Positions 37,225-49,321 are shown, counted from the stretch's first letter. The stretch is 64,000 nucleotides of DNA from Mycobacterium shimoidei (GCA_002101905.1 LQPU01000032.1:124001-188000), one strand, 5' to 3'. Translations and numbers: made by a program. The notes: generated from the sequence alone by a model not told the origin.

Positions 37225-38705
37225 GCCCGGCGGTTCCGTCGCACCTGGTGGGCAGCCTAAGTTCGCCGCTGCCCACGCGCTCGCAAATCGAGAACTGGGA
37301 TACCACGCATCTGGAGGAGGCTGAGGTCCGCTGGCGCCAGATGGCCGACGATTCGGATCTTCTCTTCGAGCGGCATGTGCACAATCTGGGCGCACCGGGC
37401 GGCACCGATTGGGAGGGCCGGGCCCGCGATGCCGCCTATCAGCGCGGGCTTGCCGATTTGGGTGTGGTCAAACGCCAAACCGACATTGTGCGCAGTTGCG
37501 CGGACATCGCCGCCGCAGGCCGCGCCGACGTGATCAACGCCAAACGCAAGGCGCTCGATGCCATTGCCGAAGCAGAACAGGATGGCTTCTCGGTCGGCGA
37601 AGATCTCAAAGTCACCGGCACCCGCCCCAGCAACTATTTCACCCAGAACGCCCGCCAGGTCGCCGCAGCCCAGCACGCCGAGTACATCCGTTGGCACGCC
37701 GAACAACTCGAAGCGACGGACAACTTGGTCGGAAAACGGTTGTCCGACAAAGCCGCCGAGCTGCAGGGCACCGGGTTCGATGAGCACGGCCACGACCCAC
37801 GAGTGCAGTTGGTCGACAATCGTACCCATAAAGACGCCCCCGGTGACCGGTCAACCGACCCGCGGACCGATGAGACGCCCGACCCAGTGGGCAGACTTGG
37901 TTTACCGAACTACAACCCGGGCAGCCTGTCGGAGGCCGAGGCCCGCGCCGTGTACCTGCAGGGCGAGGCGCGCATGCGTGAACTCAACGACCATCTTGCA
38001 CAGCAGGGAGTAAGCGCCGAAGAGCGAGCGAAAATCATGTTCGCCCAACGCAACGCGCTGCGCTCCTGGGCGCGGGACCTGATGAGCAACCGGGCGCTGG
38101 CCGATCAGCTCAATGCAACCGAGCCGCATCTGAGTTTCGCGGACCTCCTCGCCAAGTACCAAGCCAAAGGCCTTGCGGGCGACGATCTTTACAACGCGAT
38201 CATCGAAAGTGCCACCCGCAGCAGAGCGAGCGTCAACGAATCGCTGGGCATCGATCCGGCTAATCCACCCCCTCTACCGCCGGTGCACCCGTCCGCACCC
38301 GCCGACGGCGCCGGGCCCGGTAGCGCACCAGTGATCAGCCCTCCCCCGAACCTGCCGCCGATGATGGATCATCCGCCGGTCGCGCCGCCCCCCACGGTGC
38401 TCGATCATCCACCCGTCACCGTTCCGCCCGCGACGGCGTCCACCCCATTGCTGCCGCCCTGGCTGCAAGATCCCTCCCCACCGGGTTTTCAACTGACCCC
38501 CAGTGAACCACCGCTCTTGGCGCCATTCGACCTTCCCGACGCGCCACCACCGCCCGCGCCGTTGCCACCGCCGCCCGGACCGCCGATTACGCTGCCGCAA
38601 CCGCCCCATGTGCCGCCCGAGGCGGTCGCCGGGGCAGGCGCGGCCGGAATCGGCGCCTGGATACTTTCCCAGCTGTCGAAGCTCCCGCACCTCCTTACTC
38701 CATGA
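37221..38705 (+). CDS. Large alpha-helical, Pro-rich candidate type VII effector
   Basis: 494 residues. The first ~170 residues are helical and carry a WXG-like turn (GGTDWEGRARDAAY), then a long hairpin (IVRSCADIAAAGRADVINAK, LDAIAEAEQDGFSVGE). Residues ~225-335 are again helical (LSEAEARAVYLQGEARMREL). From ~340 the chain is Pro-rich (PPLPPVHPS, PPPPAPLPPPPGPP), ending in a hydrophobic segment (GAGAAGIGAWILSQLSKLP). No known toxin domain is recognised. The small EspC-like partner in front argues for secretion by an ESX system. That is an inference. Confidence 0.65.
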   Translation: MSPAVPSHLVGSLSSPLPTRSQIENWDTTHLEEAEVRWRQMADDSDLLFERHVHNLGAPGGTDWEGRARDAAYQRGLADLGVVKRQTDIVRSCADIAAAGRADVINAKRKALDAIAEAEQDGFSVGEDLKVTGTRPSNYFTQNARQVAAAQHAEYIRWHAEQLEATDNLVGKRLSDKAAELQGTGFDEHGHDPRVQLVDNRTHKDAPGDRSTDPRTDETPDPVGRLGLPNYNPGSLSEAEARAVYLQGEARMRELNDHLAQQGVSAEERAKIMFAQRNALRSWARDLMSNRALADQLNATEPHLSFADLLAKYQAKGLAGDDLYNAIIESATRSRASVNESLGIDPANPPPLPPVHPSAPADGAGPGSAPVISPPPNLPPMMDHPPVAPPPTVLDHPPVTVPPATASTPLLPPWLQDPSPPGFQLTPSEPPLLAPFDLPDAPPPPAPLPPPPGPPITLPQPPHVPPEAVAGAGAAGIGAWILSQLSKLPHLLTP

Positions 38706-39304
38706 CCTCCACGGGAGCCGAATCCGCCGACGGGTGGGATCGACTGACGGCGGTGCCGTCGGTGGTCGATGCGGTGGCCCGCAACGTCGAAGGGCTGGTA
38801 CAGCTCCGCGACCACGATTTGCCGAAATGGCTTACAGGCATGGGCGTTCCCGCGGGCTGGCAGATCGCACGCCTGGAGGGAAACCGCATTCAGCCGTCGA
38901 GGGTCGCGGTGCGCGGCCGTACACCGGACGGCACCGGTAGCGCCTGCGAAACGATCAGCCTGTTCGGCTTCACCGGCATGCCTCCCACCGATTTGGTGCG
39001 CGACAACGCCGACCGCACCCTGCGCGCTCTAGACGCAGCGGGCATCCACAGCAGCGTCCTGGCCACACCCGCGATGCCTGGCGTGATTGCCGTGCGCGCC
39101 AGCGGGTATTTCGACGCCTCCGGGCTACCGATCTGGGCGCAGCACAGCACCTATCTCGCCAGTTCGGAAATCAATGGCCGGGGTCGGCTGATCGAGCACA
39201 GCATTTCCATCGAGGCGGGTTCGCGCGCGCAGCTCAACGACGACATCGCCTTGCTCAGCGACACCGTTCACCACGCCTTTCTGCGGAACCTCCAGACGGG
39301 GTAG
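38702..39304 (+). CDS. Hypothetical protein of the candidate type VII cassette
   Basis: A 200-residue protein overlapping the effector stop by 4 bases (ATGA). Its start is Asp/Ala-rich, then it has an alpha/beta region (GWQIARLEGNRIQPSRVAVR, ETISLFGFTGMPPTDLVRDN, GVIAVRASGYFDASGLPIWA). There is no signal peptide or membrane helix. The size and position fit a chaperone or immunity partner of the upstream protein, and distant resemblance to secreted LpqN-type proteins cannot be excluded. I do not recognise a family. Confidence 0.6.
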   Translation: MTSTGAESADGWDRLTAVPSVVDAVARNVEGLVQLRDHDLPKWLTGMGVPAGWQIARLEGNRIQPSRVAVRGRTPDGTGSACETISLFGFTGMPPTDLVRDNADRTLRALDAAGIHSSVLATPAMPGVIAVRASGYFDASGLPIWAQHSTYLASSEINGRGRLIEHSISIEAGSRAQLNDDIALLSDTVHHAFLRNLQTG

Positions 39305-39389
39305 AGGCACACCGGCCGCGAAAGCTACCTCACCTACGTGGCCACGACTGCGCGTCGAGTAAGGCGGCAGCGCAGCTTAAGATCGTGCT

Positions 39390-39803
39390 ATGCATCGCGG
39401 CGATGAACTGCCAGCGGACTCTTCCTCGATCGATAAGTCCGCGCGCCCTCATTGGCTGCGAACCGGCTACCGGTTTTTCCCCTACGCTGCGCAGCACGAC
39501 GGCCAGTGGTGGGTGCTGCGGTTCAACCACGGGTTTCCCGAGCACGACATGTACACGCTATTCGTAAATGGACGCCCTGTCGCCGACATCACCGGCGACC
39601 CCGGCCGCCCAGCCCCGCTGGTCGCCAGCGTCGGATCGCTTCGACCGTACGACGCCGAGGCCGACGAGCCGGTTCTTGAGCCCAGCACGGCGGCAGCCGT
39701 GGTAGGCAGCGTCGCGCGTTTCGTCAACTACGGCAGCGAACACGACGATCCGTGCATCTTCTGCTCCGGCGACCTTGACGGCATGACACGTATCCAGGTG
39801 TGA
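39390..39803 (+). CDS. Conserved-looking hypothetical protein, 137 residues
   Basis: It begins MHRGDELPADSSSIDKSARP and is rich in aromatic residues (RTGYRFFPYAAQHDGQWWVL, RFNHGFPEHDMYTLFVNGRP). A CIFC pair lies near the end (DPCIFCSGDLDGM). The compact beta-rich appearance and lack of signal suggest a small cytoplasmic domain protein, unknown function. Its last bases overlap the HD gene start (GTGTGA), so the two are coupled. Confidence 0.6.
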   Translation: MHRGDELPADSSSIDKSARPHWLRTGYRFFPYAAQHDGQWWVLRFNHGFPEHDMYTLFVNGRPVADITGDPGRPAPLVASVGSLRPYDAEADEPVLEPSTAAAVVGSVARFVNYGSEHDDPCIFCSGDLDGMTRIQV

Positions 39804-40480
39804 GCGCCGACGAAATCGCCGCCGAAGCGAACGACGCCACCATCGCAAAGCTCCTCGCGGCGTGGGAGGCGTTGATCGCACGACACGGCACCTCACCGCT
39901 TGGCGCCGAGATCGGTCGGGAATTGCTGGCCTCGTGGAGCGAACCGCATCGCCGCTACCACAACATCGCTCACCTCGACGACGTGCTGCGCCGCGTCGAT
40001 GAGCTGGCCGCACATGCCGCCGATCTCGATGCCGTACTGTTGGCCGCCTGGTACCACGACGCCGTCTACGCGGGTCAGCCCGACGACGAGGAAAACAGCG
40101 CCCGCCGCGCCGAAACCGAGCTCACCGCACTGGGATTACCACCGGCGCTGATCGGGGAGGTCGTCCGCCTAGTACGGCTGACCGCCACCCACGATCCTGC
40201 TCGTGGCGACCGCAACGGCCAAACACTGTCGGATGCCGACTTGGCCATCCTTGCCGCCCCGGCCGACCGCTACGCCACCTACACTGCGGCGATCCGCGCC
40301 GAATACGCCCATGTACCCGACGACGCGTTTAGATCCGGGCGGAAGCAGATCGTGCGGAGGTTACTCGGCGGGTCCGGTGTTTACCGCACACCGCGCGCCC
40401 GACAACATTGGGAGCACCGCGCACTTGCCAATCTCCGTGCCGAGCTCGGTAGCCTCACCGCGCCAGCGGACCACGGCTAG
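39800..40480 (+). CDS. Predicted metal-dependent HD-superfamily hydrolase
   Basis: 226 residues starting GTG (VSADEIAAEAND). The motif RYHNIAHLDDVLRR and the His-Asp pair in LLAAWYHDAVYAG are those of the COG4339-type HD family, and RLTATHD adds a further His/Asp. Proteins of this family are predicted to hydrolyse phosphate esters or nucleotides with a bound metal ion; the substrate here is unknown. It ends the plus-strand run from 36949. Confidence 0.8.
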   Translation: MSADEIAAEANDATIAKLLAAWEALIARHGTSPLGAEIGRELLASWSEPHRRYHNIAHLDDVLRRVDELAAHAADLDAVLLAAWYHDAVYAGQPDDEENSARRAETELTALGLPPALIGEVVRLVRLTATHDPARGDRNGQTLSDADLAILAAPADRYATYTAAIRAEYAHVPDDAFRSGRKQIVRRLLGGSGVYRTPRARQHWEHRALANLRAELGSLTAPADHG

Positions 40481-40686
40481 CGGCCGCCGCGTCGACGCAG
40501 TTGCCCGCGTAGATATCTCATACACCCCACCCGGTCGCCATCACAACGCTGCCCGGTGCCGCGACACGCCTTGCGCACAGGCGGTATCCGCGGTGTCGGC
40601 TCTGATTGGGCTAATCCGCTTGCGTTCCTGCTTGAGCGCGCAGCCAGGTGCGCACACTCGCCCGGTGGGTTAAGTCGTGCGATCGC

Positions 40687-41067
40687 CTAGCTGCTGTCGG
40701 GGAAATCGTCGTCGTCCGAGAAATCCTCGACCGTATCGAGAGCCAGCAGTTGGGTCAGAGCGTCCGAGTACTGCTCCAGTGCGGCGTAGTCACGGTCGTC
40801 GTTCCGAACGATGTCGCGGGCCAACGATTCCACCGCCGCGGCCGATTTGATCACCATGGCTAGCAGCTGGTGCTTCTCATCACGTCGATGACGCCGTTCA
40901 TCCCGTAGCTGATCCCTTAGCAGATCAGCACTGACCTTGAGGTGCTGAGCCGACGCACGTAATCGACGTTCTTGCCCATCGACCCGTTGACGGAGAGCGG
41001 CGAGGTCTGCGGCGACGTCGGCCCATAACCCCTCAGTTATCGGCCGTTGCACAGGGTTCCATGGCAT
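40687..41067 (-). CDS. Small charged, probably coiled-coil hypothetical protein
   Basis: 126 residues starting MPWNPVQRPITEG. Heptad-like helices (LAALRQRVDGQERRLRAS, LRDQLRDERRHRRDEKHQLL) and an acidic end (FSDDDDFPDSS). No recognised domain, and no strong ribosome site before the ATG. It may be a real small gene of the accessory stretch. The alternative is an open frame kept by high GC, though the amino acid use is protein-like. Confidence 0.45.
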   Translation of the reverse strand: MPWNPVQRPITEGLWADVAADLAALRQRVDGQERRLRASAQHLKVSADLLRDQLRDERRHRRDEKHQLLAMVIKSAAAVESLARDIVRNDDRDYAALEQYSDALTQLLALDTVEDFSDDDDFPDSS

Positions 41068-41251
41068 CTATATTCGGCAGTGCCGGGCGTTTTGTCCTCA
41101 CGGCCTCGGCTGCCTTGGAAACCGGCTCATGAAGACCGGCCTGACCGTCGTCTGGGAACACGACGACGTACACACCGCCGCCGACGCTATCGCCCGCCTC
41201 GTCCGCACACGACGCCCTGACAAGCCGTGCAAGCATCGCGATCATATTTCG

Positions 41252-41322
41252 TGGAGCCACGGGGAATCGAACCCCGATTTGAGCCTTGCAAAGGCCCCGT
41301 TCTACCGTTGAACTATGGCCCC
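41252..41322 (-). tRNA. tRNA-Ala(TGC), 71-nt unusual body
   Basis: A complete cloverleaf: acceptor GGGGCCA/TGGCTCC with discriminator A, D-arm GTTC-AACGGTA-GAAC, anticodon arm GGGCC-TTTGCAA-GGCTC (anticodon TGC), 4-nt variable loop, T-arm CGGGG-TTCGATT-CCCCG. G3 pairs with U70, the alanine identity element. Its D-arm and anticodon stem differ from the canonical mycobacterial alaT, and the canonical copy 70 bases away is broken. Confidence 0.85.
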
Positions 41323-41393
41323 GTGGGGGACAGGACCCTGACGGTAACACCGCAGGTCACAACTGCTTTCTCTCCCTCTCCTCCAGATAAGCC

Positions 41394-41451
41394 CCGAACC
41401 CCCGACTTCTGCCTTGCAAAGGCAGCGCTCTACCAGCTGACCTAAGGCCCC
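41394..41451 (-). pseudogene. Broken canonical tRNA-Ala(TGC)
   Basis: It starts like mycobacterial alaT (GGGGCCTTAG, then CTGCC-TTTGCAA-GGCAG, anticodon TGC). The T-arm reads GGGGGTTCGGGGCTTATCTG, so the loop and the 3' side of the T and acceptor stems are missing. The D-stem also has a mismatch (GGTC against GAGC). It cannot fold into a full tRNA. It sits between tRNA-Ile and the intact variant tRNA-Ala. Confidence 0.75.
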
Positions 41452-41590
41452 TCGCTGCCATGTGCTGTCTGGTCAGCTGCCATGTGCCACACCTCGACCC
41501 CCCGCCGCGACCGAATTACCACCGCCAACAGGGCGACTGCCGCCAGCGGCAGCACCAGCCTCACGGAGCGTCTGGGCGAACACATGGTTG

Positions 41591-41664
41591 TGGGCCTAGG
41601 AGGACTCGAACCTCCGACCTCTTCGTTATCAGCGAAGCGCTCTAACCGCCTGAGCTATAGGCCC
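41591..41664 (-). tRNA. ileT: tRNA-Ile(GAT)
   Basis: A 74-nt cloverleaf: acceptor GGGCCTA/TAGGCCC, anticodon arm TTCGC-TGATAAC-GAAGA region with anticodon GAT, T-arm GGAGG-TTCGAGT-CCTCC, discriminator A. It lies downstream of gyrA in the order seen in M. tuberculosis. Confidence 0.95.
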
Positions 41665-41747
41665 GCACACGCGGACAGCCGAGCGACGAGATTACCGTAT
41701 CGCGCACCCTCGACCCTAATTCCCGATTCCCGGGCGGATCCCGATTT

Positions 41748-41863
41748 GCCCGCCTCCTCCTCATCGCGCTACGCGCTCTGCATCGTCGCCGGGCTAGTCC
41801 CGATTGCCCGCCTCCTCCTCATCGCGCTACGCGCTCTGCATCGTCGCCGGGCTAGTCCCGATC
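41748..41863. repeat. 58-bp tandem duplication at the DUF3566 gene end
   Basis: GCCCGCCTCCTCCTCATCGC through GGGCTAGTCCCGAT occurs twice head to tail (41748-41805 and 41806-41863), differing only in the last base. The second copy contains the stop codon of the adjacent gene, and the first repeats that end and the downstream bases. Confidence 0.9.
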
Positions 41864-42757
41864 CGCCAGTGTCACTTCGATCCCACCGATCAGGTCGGTC
41901 GTCAGGTTGTACACGAACACACCGATGGTGGCCATCGCGGTGAGCAGCACGATGTTCACCAGCCCGATCAACAACGCGCCGCCGAAGATCGCGCCGCTGG
42001 AAACCAACTCGGCACTGCCGCTGGAGTTGTTCAGCAGATCGCCGACATTGCTGTTCAGCTTGCTCCACACACCCATCCCGCCGAGGACCAGGTACAGGAA
42101 GGCAACGGCGATCATCCAGACGAAGAACAGCGCCACGGAAAGCACCAGCGATACCTTCAATGTGCTCCACGGGTCGATCCGGCGGATCTGCATGCTGGCC
42201 CGCACCGGGCCCCGGGATCGCGCTGCGACCTGGATCCGGGCGGTAGGGCGGTCCGCGCCGGACGCCGCGGTCTCCGGCGCGCGCTCCGGCGTCGCCCTGC
42301 GTGGTGCCGGTCGGGGAGTGCGCCCGGACAAGTCCGGCAATTCACTGGCGTAGGCCTCGCCGCGCCGACCCTCTCCGCGGGCGGGCGGCGAGTCGGCATC
42401 AACTCCGCCCGCCGGCCCGCCCAGCGTGGGTGTCTTGCTGCGCCCGGTCTGCGGCGGCACCCCGCCGCCGGGCGCCGCCGTCCCCGAGATGAATCGGGTC
42501 AGGCGCGCTTCCACACCTGGCGAGTGGCCCGCCGACCGGGTTTCTCCGTGCGCAGGCGCCTCGCCAGCCGGACGAGGCGGCGTAGATGACGGCCGACCGC
42601 CGGCCGCGCGTGGGGGGGATGCCGCCCCGCCGGTTTCTGAGCTGCGGCTCGAGGTGGGATGCGGCTCGGACCGGTGTGCGGCTCCGCGGCCGACCGAGCC
42701 ATCACCATTAGAGCTGTCGCCCCGCCCGGGGTATCCCGGCTCGTTCGGTGAAGTCAC
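41852..42757 (-). CDS. DUF3566 membrane protein (Rv0007-like)
   Basis: A 301-residue protein (304 in M. tuberculosis). The first ~190 residues are disordered, rich in Gly/Ser/Pro/Arg. The C-terminal DUF3566 domain starts [20 protein letters not shown] and holds two transmembrane helices (...[14 protein letters not shown] and [17 protein letters not shown]). Function unknown, conserved next to gyrA in actinobacteria. The stop lies in a 58-bp tandem repeat. Confidence 0.92.
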   Translation of the reverse strand: MTSPNEPGYPGRGDSSNGDGSVGRGAAHRSEPHPTSSRSSETGGAASPPRAAGGRPSSTPPRPAGEAPAHGETRSAGHSPGVEARLTRFISGTAAPGGGVPPQTGRSKTPTLGGPAGGVDADSPPARGEGRRGEAYASELPDLSGRTPRPAPRRATPERAPETAASGADRPTARIQVAARSRGPVRASMQIRRIDPWSTLKVSLVLSVALFFVWMIAVAFLYLVLGGMGVWSKLNSNVGDLLNNSSGSAELVSSGAIFGGALLIGLVNIVLLTAMATIGVFVYNLTTDLIGGIEVTLADRD

Positions 42758-42826
42758 CTACGGCTCCTTACGTGCGGTCGCCTCGTGTTGGCTCGGGCCG
42801 GCTGACGCCCAGCGCTAGTCACCAGG

Positions 42827-45331
42827 CTAGGCCTCGTCCCCCTCCGGGCTGTCCGTTACGGCCGCTTCCTCGGCGTTACGTGCAATGGCCACCAGTGTGT
42901 CGCCCTCGCCCAAGTTCATCAAGCGAACGCCCTTGGTTTGCCGTCCCGCCTTGCGTACCTGCCGGGCCGCGGTCCGGATTACGCCGCCGCCGGAGGTGAT
43001 GGCGTACACCTCGCTGTCCTCGTCGACGATCAACGCCCCAACCAGCCTGCCACGTCGCTCGTCGTACTGGATCGTCAAGATGCCCTTACCGCCGCGGCCC
43101 TGCGTGGTGTACTCCTCGATCGCGGTGCGCTTGGCATAGCCGCCGGACGTCGCTACCAGCAGATATGTGCCTTCGCGCACCACGTTGAGCGACAGCAGAT
43201 AGTCGTCGGCGTTGAACCGCATGCCCTGTACACCCGAGGTCGCGCGCCCCATCGGGCGCAACGCTTCATCGGTTGCCGAGAACCGGATGGACTGGCCGTT
43301 GGCCGAGACCAGCAGCAGGTCGTCGTCGGCCGAACACAGCACCGCCCCGACCAGTTCGTCGCCGTCGCGCAGATTGATCGCCACGATTCCGCCTGAGCGG
43401 TTCGAGTCGAAGTCGGTGAGCTTGGTCTTTTTGACCAGACCTTTGCGGGTGGCCAGCACCAGATACGGCGCGTCCTCATAGCTGCGGATCTGGATGACCT
43501 GCGCGATCCGCTCCTCGGGCTGGAATGCCAGCAGGTTGGCGACGTGCTGGCCGCGCGCGGTCCGCGAGGCTTCCGGCAGGTCGTAGGCCTTGGCCCGATA
43601 CACCCGGCCCTGGCTGGTGAAGAACAGGATCCAGTCGTGCGTCGAGCACACGAAGAAGTGCGCGACGATGTCGTCCTGCTTGAGGCCGGCGCCCTGGACC
43701 CCCTTCCCGCCTCGTTTCTGACTGCGGTACAGGTCGGTCTTGGTGCGCTTGGCGTATCCGGTCTCGGTGATGGTGACGACGACGTCTTCGCGTGCGATCA
43801 GGTCCTCGTCGCTGACCTCGCCGTCGGCGGCCACGATGCGGGTCCGGCGGTCGTCGCCGTGCTTGTCGACAATCTCTTTCAGCTCGTCACGCACGATGCC
43901 GCGCTGCCGCTCGGGTTTGGCCAAAATGTCTTCCAGATCGGCGATTTCGGCTTCGATCTTCGCCAGGTCGTCGATGATCCGCTGGCGCTCCAACGCCGCG
44001 AGCCGGCGCAGTTGCATGTCCAGGATGGCTTGCGCCTGGATCTCGTCGATGTCGAGCAACTCAATCAAGCCCTGGCGCGCGATGTCGACGGTTTCCGACG
44101 CCCGGATCAGTGCAATCACCTCGTCGAGCGCATCGAGCGCTTTGACCAGACCGCGCAGAATGTGGGCCCGCTCGTTGGCCTTGCGCAACCGATAGGTGGT
44201 GCGGCGCACGATGACGTCGAGCTGGTGGTCCACGTAGTGGCGGATCAGCTGGTCGAGGCGCAGCGTGCGCGGAACCCCGTCAACGATCGCCAACATGTTG
44301 GCGCCGAAGCTGGTCTGCAGCTGGGTGTGCTTGTAGAGGTTGTTCAGTACCACCTTGGCCACGGCATCGCGCTTGAGCTCGATGACGATGCGCAACCCCA
44401 CCCGGTCACTGCTCTGGTCTTCGATGTTGGCGATACCGGCGAGCTTGCCGTCGCGAACCTGCTCGGCGATCGAGGTGATGAAGTTGTCGTGGTTGACCTG
44501 ATAGGGCAGCTCAGTGATGACCAGCGAGGTGCGACCGCGCGAATCCTCTTCTATCTCGGCGACTCCGCGCATCCGGATGGATCCGCGACCGGTGGCGTAC
44601 GCTTCGGCGATCCCCTCCGAGCCGACGATCAATCCGGCAGTGGGGAAGTCGGGCCCCTTGACCTTCTTGGTGACCGCCTTGAGTGTCGCCTCTTCGTCGG
44701 CGTCGAAGTTCTCCAGGCACCAGAACACCGCCTCGGCGAGTTCTCGTAAGTTGTGCGGGGGGATGTTGGTGGCCATGCCGACGGCAATGCCACCCGAGCC
44801 GTTGGCCAGCAAGTTGGGGAACCGGCTGGGCAACACCGTCGGTTCCTGCACCCGGCCGTCATAGTTTGGTATGAAATCGACTGTCTCCTCGTCGATTTCG
44901 CGAAGCATTTCCATCGCCAGCGGAGTCAGCCGCGCCTCGGTGTACCTCATGGCGGCTGGCGGATCATTGCCCGGCGACCCGAAGTTGCCCTGGCCGTCGA
45001 CCAGCGGATAGCGCATCGACCACGGCTGCGCCATCCGCACCAGGGTGTCGTAGATCGACGCGTCCCCGTGCGGGTGGTAGTTGCCCATCGTCTCGGCGAC
45101 CGAGCGCGCCGATTTCGCGTGGCTGCGGTCCGGCCGGAATCCAGAGTCGTACATGGCGTAGAGCACCCGGCGGTGCACCGGCTTGAGGCCGTCGCGCACC
45201 TCCGGCAGCGCGCGGCCAACGATCACGCTCATCGCGTAGTCGATGTAGCTGCGCTGCATCTCCTGCTGAATGTCGACCGGCTCGATGCGGTCGGCGGCGT
45301 CACCGCCCGGCGGCAGCGTAGTATCTGTCAT
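42827..45331 (-). CDS. gyrA: DNA gyrase subunit A
   Basis: 834 residues without an intein. The active-site Tyr130 is in [10 protein letters not shown], where several mycobacteria carry an intein. The quinolone region reads GDASIYDT (G89-T96), the usual sensitive residues with Ala91 and Asp95. GyrA breaks and rejoins DNA and introduces negative supercoils with GyrB. The C-terminal beta-propeller has the GyrA-box-like [10 protein letters not shown]. The ATG at 45331 lies 28 bases after the gyrB stop. Confidence 0.97.
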   Translation of the reverse strand: MTDTTLPPGGDAADRIEPVDIQQEMQRSYIDYAMSVIVGRALPEVRDGLKPVHRRVLYAMYDSGFRPDRSHAKSARSVAETMGNYHPHGDASIYDTLVRMAQPWSMRYPLVDGQGNFGSPGNDPPAAMRYTEARLTPLAMEMLREIDEETVDFIPNYDGRVQEPTVLPSRFPNLLANGSGGIAVGMATNIPPHNLRELAEAVFWCLENFDADEEATLKAVTKKVKGPDFPTAGLIVGSEGIAEAYATGRGSIRMRGVAEIEEDSRGRTSLVITELPYQVNHDNFITSIAEQVRDGKLAGIANIEDQSSDRVGLRIVIELKRDAVAKVVLNNLYKHTQLQTSFGANMLAIVDGVPRTLRLDQLIRHYVDHQLDVIVRRTTYRLRKANERAHILRGLVKALDALDEVIALIRASETVDIARQGLIELLDIDEIQAQAILDMQLRRLAALERQRIIDDLAKIEAEIADLEDILAKPERQRGIVRDELKEIVDKHGDDRRTRIVAADGEVSDEDLIAREDVVVTITETGYAKRTKTDLYRSQKRGGKGVQGAGLKQDDIVAHFFVCSTHDWILFFTSQGRVYRAKAYDLPEASRTARGQHVANLLAFQPEERIAQVIQIRSYEDAPYLVLATRKGLVKKTKLTDFDSNRSGGIVAINLRDGDELVGAVLCSADDDLLLVSANGQSIRFSATDEALRPMGRATSGVQGMRFNADDYLLSLNVVREGTYLLVATSGGYAKRTAIEEYTTQGRGGKGILTIQYDERRGRLVGALIVDEDSEVYAITSGGGVIRTAARQVRKAGRQTKGVRLMNLGEGDTLVAIARNAEEAAVTDSPEGDEA

Positions 45332-45359
45332 TGATTTCCTTGAATCCCCTTAAATTTCC

Positions 45360-47504
<2,145 letters not shown>

Positions 47505-47606
47505 CTATCTGCGTCGTGCACGGGATTTCTCGGATCTACCTGCGTCCGGACGCTTGACAGAGCCGGTTTCTCAATTCTGGTGGCCCTGAGCCAATCCTTC
47601 GCGGAC

Positions 47607-48170
47607 TTAGCCGTAGGTGTCCCGAGGACCCCGCCCGGCGATATGCAGCGGGCCTTTCCGCCACGACGGCGCCGCGGGGCCGGTGATCTTCAACGTCCTC
47701 ACCACCCCCTCGCCGACCTCCGCGGCGATCTTGGCAATCAGCTGCGCCTGGATGATCCGTAACTGGGTGGCCCAAGCCGTCGACTCAGCCGACACGCTCA
47801 GCACCCCGTCGCGTAGGGCGGTCGGCGTGGCATGTTCGGCGATTTGTTGGCCGACGACCGCCGACCACCGGCCGAACACGGCACCTTCGGCGACCCGCGG
47901 CGACCAACCGCGCTTATTCGCCACCTCACGCGTCACCGCGCCGAGCGGCTGCGGGTCTCGACTGTCAGGCCCGGGCCCGGACCAGCGTCGTCGCCCCGCC
48001 GTACCCGCGACGCGCCGAGCCGGCGGCGCCGTTCGCCGACCCTGGCCGACGTCTTTTCCCTGACTGCGTGCCGCGCCGCGGGCCTCCTCGAGCGTGCGCC
48101 GGACCAGATCCATGCCGGCCACCGCACTCAAGCGTTCAGGCGGGCCGACATTCGCGTCATGCTCGGTCAC
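47607..48170 (-). CDS. DUF721 protein (Rv0004-like)
   Basis: A 187-residue DUF721/DciA-like protein, the same length as in M. tuberculosis. It has [53 protein letters not shown] and [15 protein letters not shown]. DciA proteins load the replicative helicase in bacteria lacking DnaC, which fits its place between recF and gyrB. GTG 48170 overlaps the recF stop (GTGA). Confidence 0.92.
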   Translation of the reverse strand: MTEHDANVGPPERLSAVAGMDLVRRTLEEARGAARSQGKDVGQGRRTAPPARRVAGTAGRRRWSGPGPDSRDPQPLGAVTREVANKRGWSPRVAEGAVFGRWSAVVGQQIAEHATPTALRDGVLSVSAESTAWATQLRIIQAQLIAKIAAEVGEGVVRTLKITGPAAPSWRKGPLHIAGRGPRDTYG

Positions 48171-49312
48171 GTCTGCACCGCCGATACCCGCCCGTGGTCG
48201 TCGTCGCGCAACACGATCCCGACCCGTTTGGCATCCCAATCACTGGGCACGTCCTCCGCGACGGCTGCGGTCACCAATACCTGTTCAGCCGATGCCGCGG
48301 CCGCGGCCAGCGCCCGGCGGCGCGCACTGTCCAGCTCAGCGAACACGTCATCAAGCAACAACACCGGGTCGGTTCCCTCGGCGCGCAGCAATTCATACGA
48401 AGCGAGCCGCAGAGCCAACGCCATTGACCACGATTCACCGTGGCTCGCAAAGCCTTTCGCAGGTTGGTCACCGAGCCGCAACTCCAAATCGTCCCGGTGC
48501 GGTCCTACCAGACACACGGCGCGATCCAGTTCGGCCGGTCGACGCTTGGCGATCTCCGCCAACAAAGCGGCCTGCAGGAACTCCACATCAGCATCATCAC
48601 CCGTGTCGATGTCGATGCTGGCGCGATAACCGATCGCCGCCGACCGCGATCCCGGCGCCAGCATTGCGTAGGCCTTCTGCACCTCGGGTGCCAACTGGTG
48701 CACCAACTCGATTCGCGCCGCCATCAACTCCGCACCATGGGTCGCCAAATGCCGGTCCCAGGCGTCCAGCGTGTCGACTACATCGCGATCGCCTTGGCGC
48801 CGACCACTCGCGGTCTTGAGTAGCGCCGTGCGCTGACGCACCACTTTGTCGTAGTCGGCGCGCACCGCCGCAATTCGCGGCCACCGCACCGTCGCCAGAT
48901 CGTCCAGGTAACGCCGCCGGTCGGCGGGGTCGCCGCGCACCAGCGCCAAGTCCTCCGGCGCGAACAGCACCGCGCGCAGCACACCGACCACCTCGCGGGC
49001 GCTGCGCACCGGTGAGCGGTTCAACCGGGCCTTGTTGGCTCGACCGCTCGCAATCTCAAGGTCGACGGCGCACTCGCGGCCTTCGTTGACCACAATGGTC
49101 GACACCACCGCCCGGGCTGCCCCGACCCGCACCAGCGGTGCATCGGTGGCGACCCGGTGCGAATTCAATGTCGACAAATACCACAGGGCCTCAATAAGAT
49201 TTGTTTTGCCGTAGCCGTTAGGACCGATGAATACGGTGCGTCCGGGATCCAATTCGAGGTCGGCGTGCGCCCATGACCGGAAATCCCGCAGGCTAAGACG
49301 ACGGACGTGCAC
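48167..49312 (-). CDS. recF: DNA replication and repair protein RecF
   Basis: A 381-residue SMC-like ATPase. Walker A is [20 protein letters not shown], the signature and Walker B region are at the C-terminus ([15 protein letters not shown]). RecF helps load RecA at gaps in the RecFOR pathway. It is 9 bases after dnaN and couples to the DUF721 gene. Confidence 0.96.
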   Translation of the reverse strand: MHVRRLSLRDFRSWAHADLELDPGRTVFIGPNGYGKTNLIEALWYLSTLNSHRVATDAPLVRVGAARAVVSTIVVNEGRECAVDLEIASGRANKARLNRSPVRSAREVVGVLRAVLFAPEDLALVRGDPADRRRYLDDLATVRWPRIAAVRADYDKVVRQRTALLKTASGRRQGDRDVVDTLDAWDRHLATHGAELMAARIELVHQLAPEVQKAYAMLAPGSRSAAIGYRASIDIDTGDDADVEFLQAALLAEIAKRRPAELDRAVCLVGPHRDDLELRLGDQPAKGFASHGESWSMALALRLASYELLRAEGTDPVLLLDDVFAELDSARRRALAAAAASAEQVLVTAAVAEDVPSDWDAKRVGIVLRDDDHGRVSAVQT

Positions 49313-49321
49313 GCCGGCCCG

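Noticed and set aside
41129..41311. Short plus-strand frame 'MKTGLTVVWEHDD...'
   Set aside because: It runs into the tRNA-Ala on the other strand, and the last third is tRNA antisense. The first 40 residues could be the end of something, but there is no support.
43544..44749. Long plus-strand open frame opposite gyrA
   Set aside because: It is the antisense of gyrA, kept open by GC-rich codons. There is no ribosome site and no protein-like conservation.
42827..45331. Looked for a GyrA intein
   Set aside because: [10 protein letters not shown] is continuous, so no intein is inserted at the usual site.
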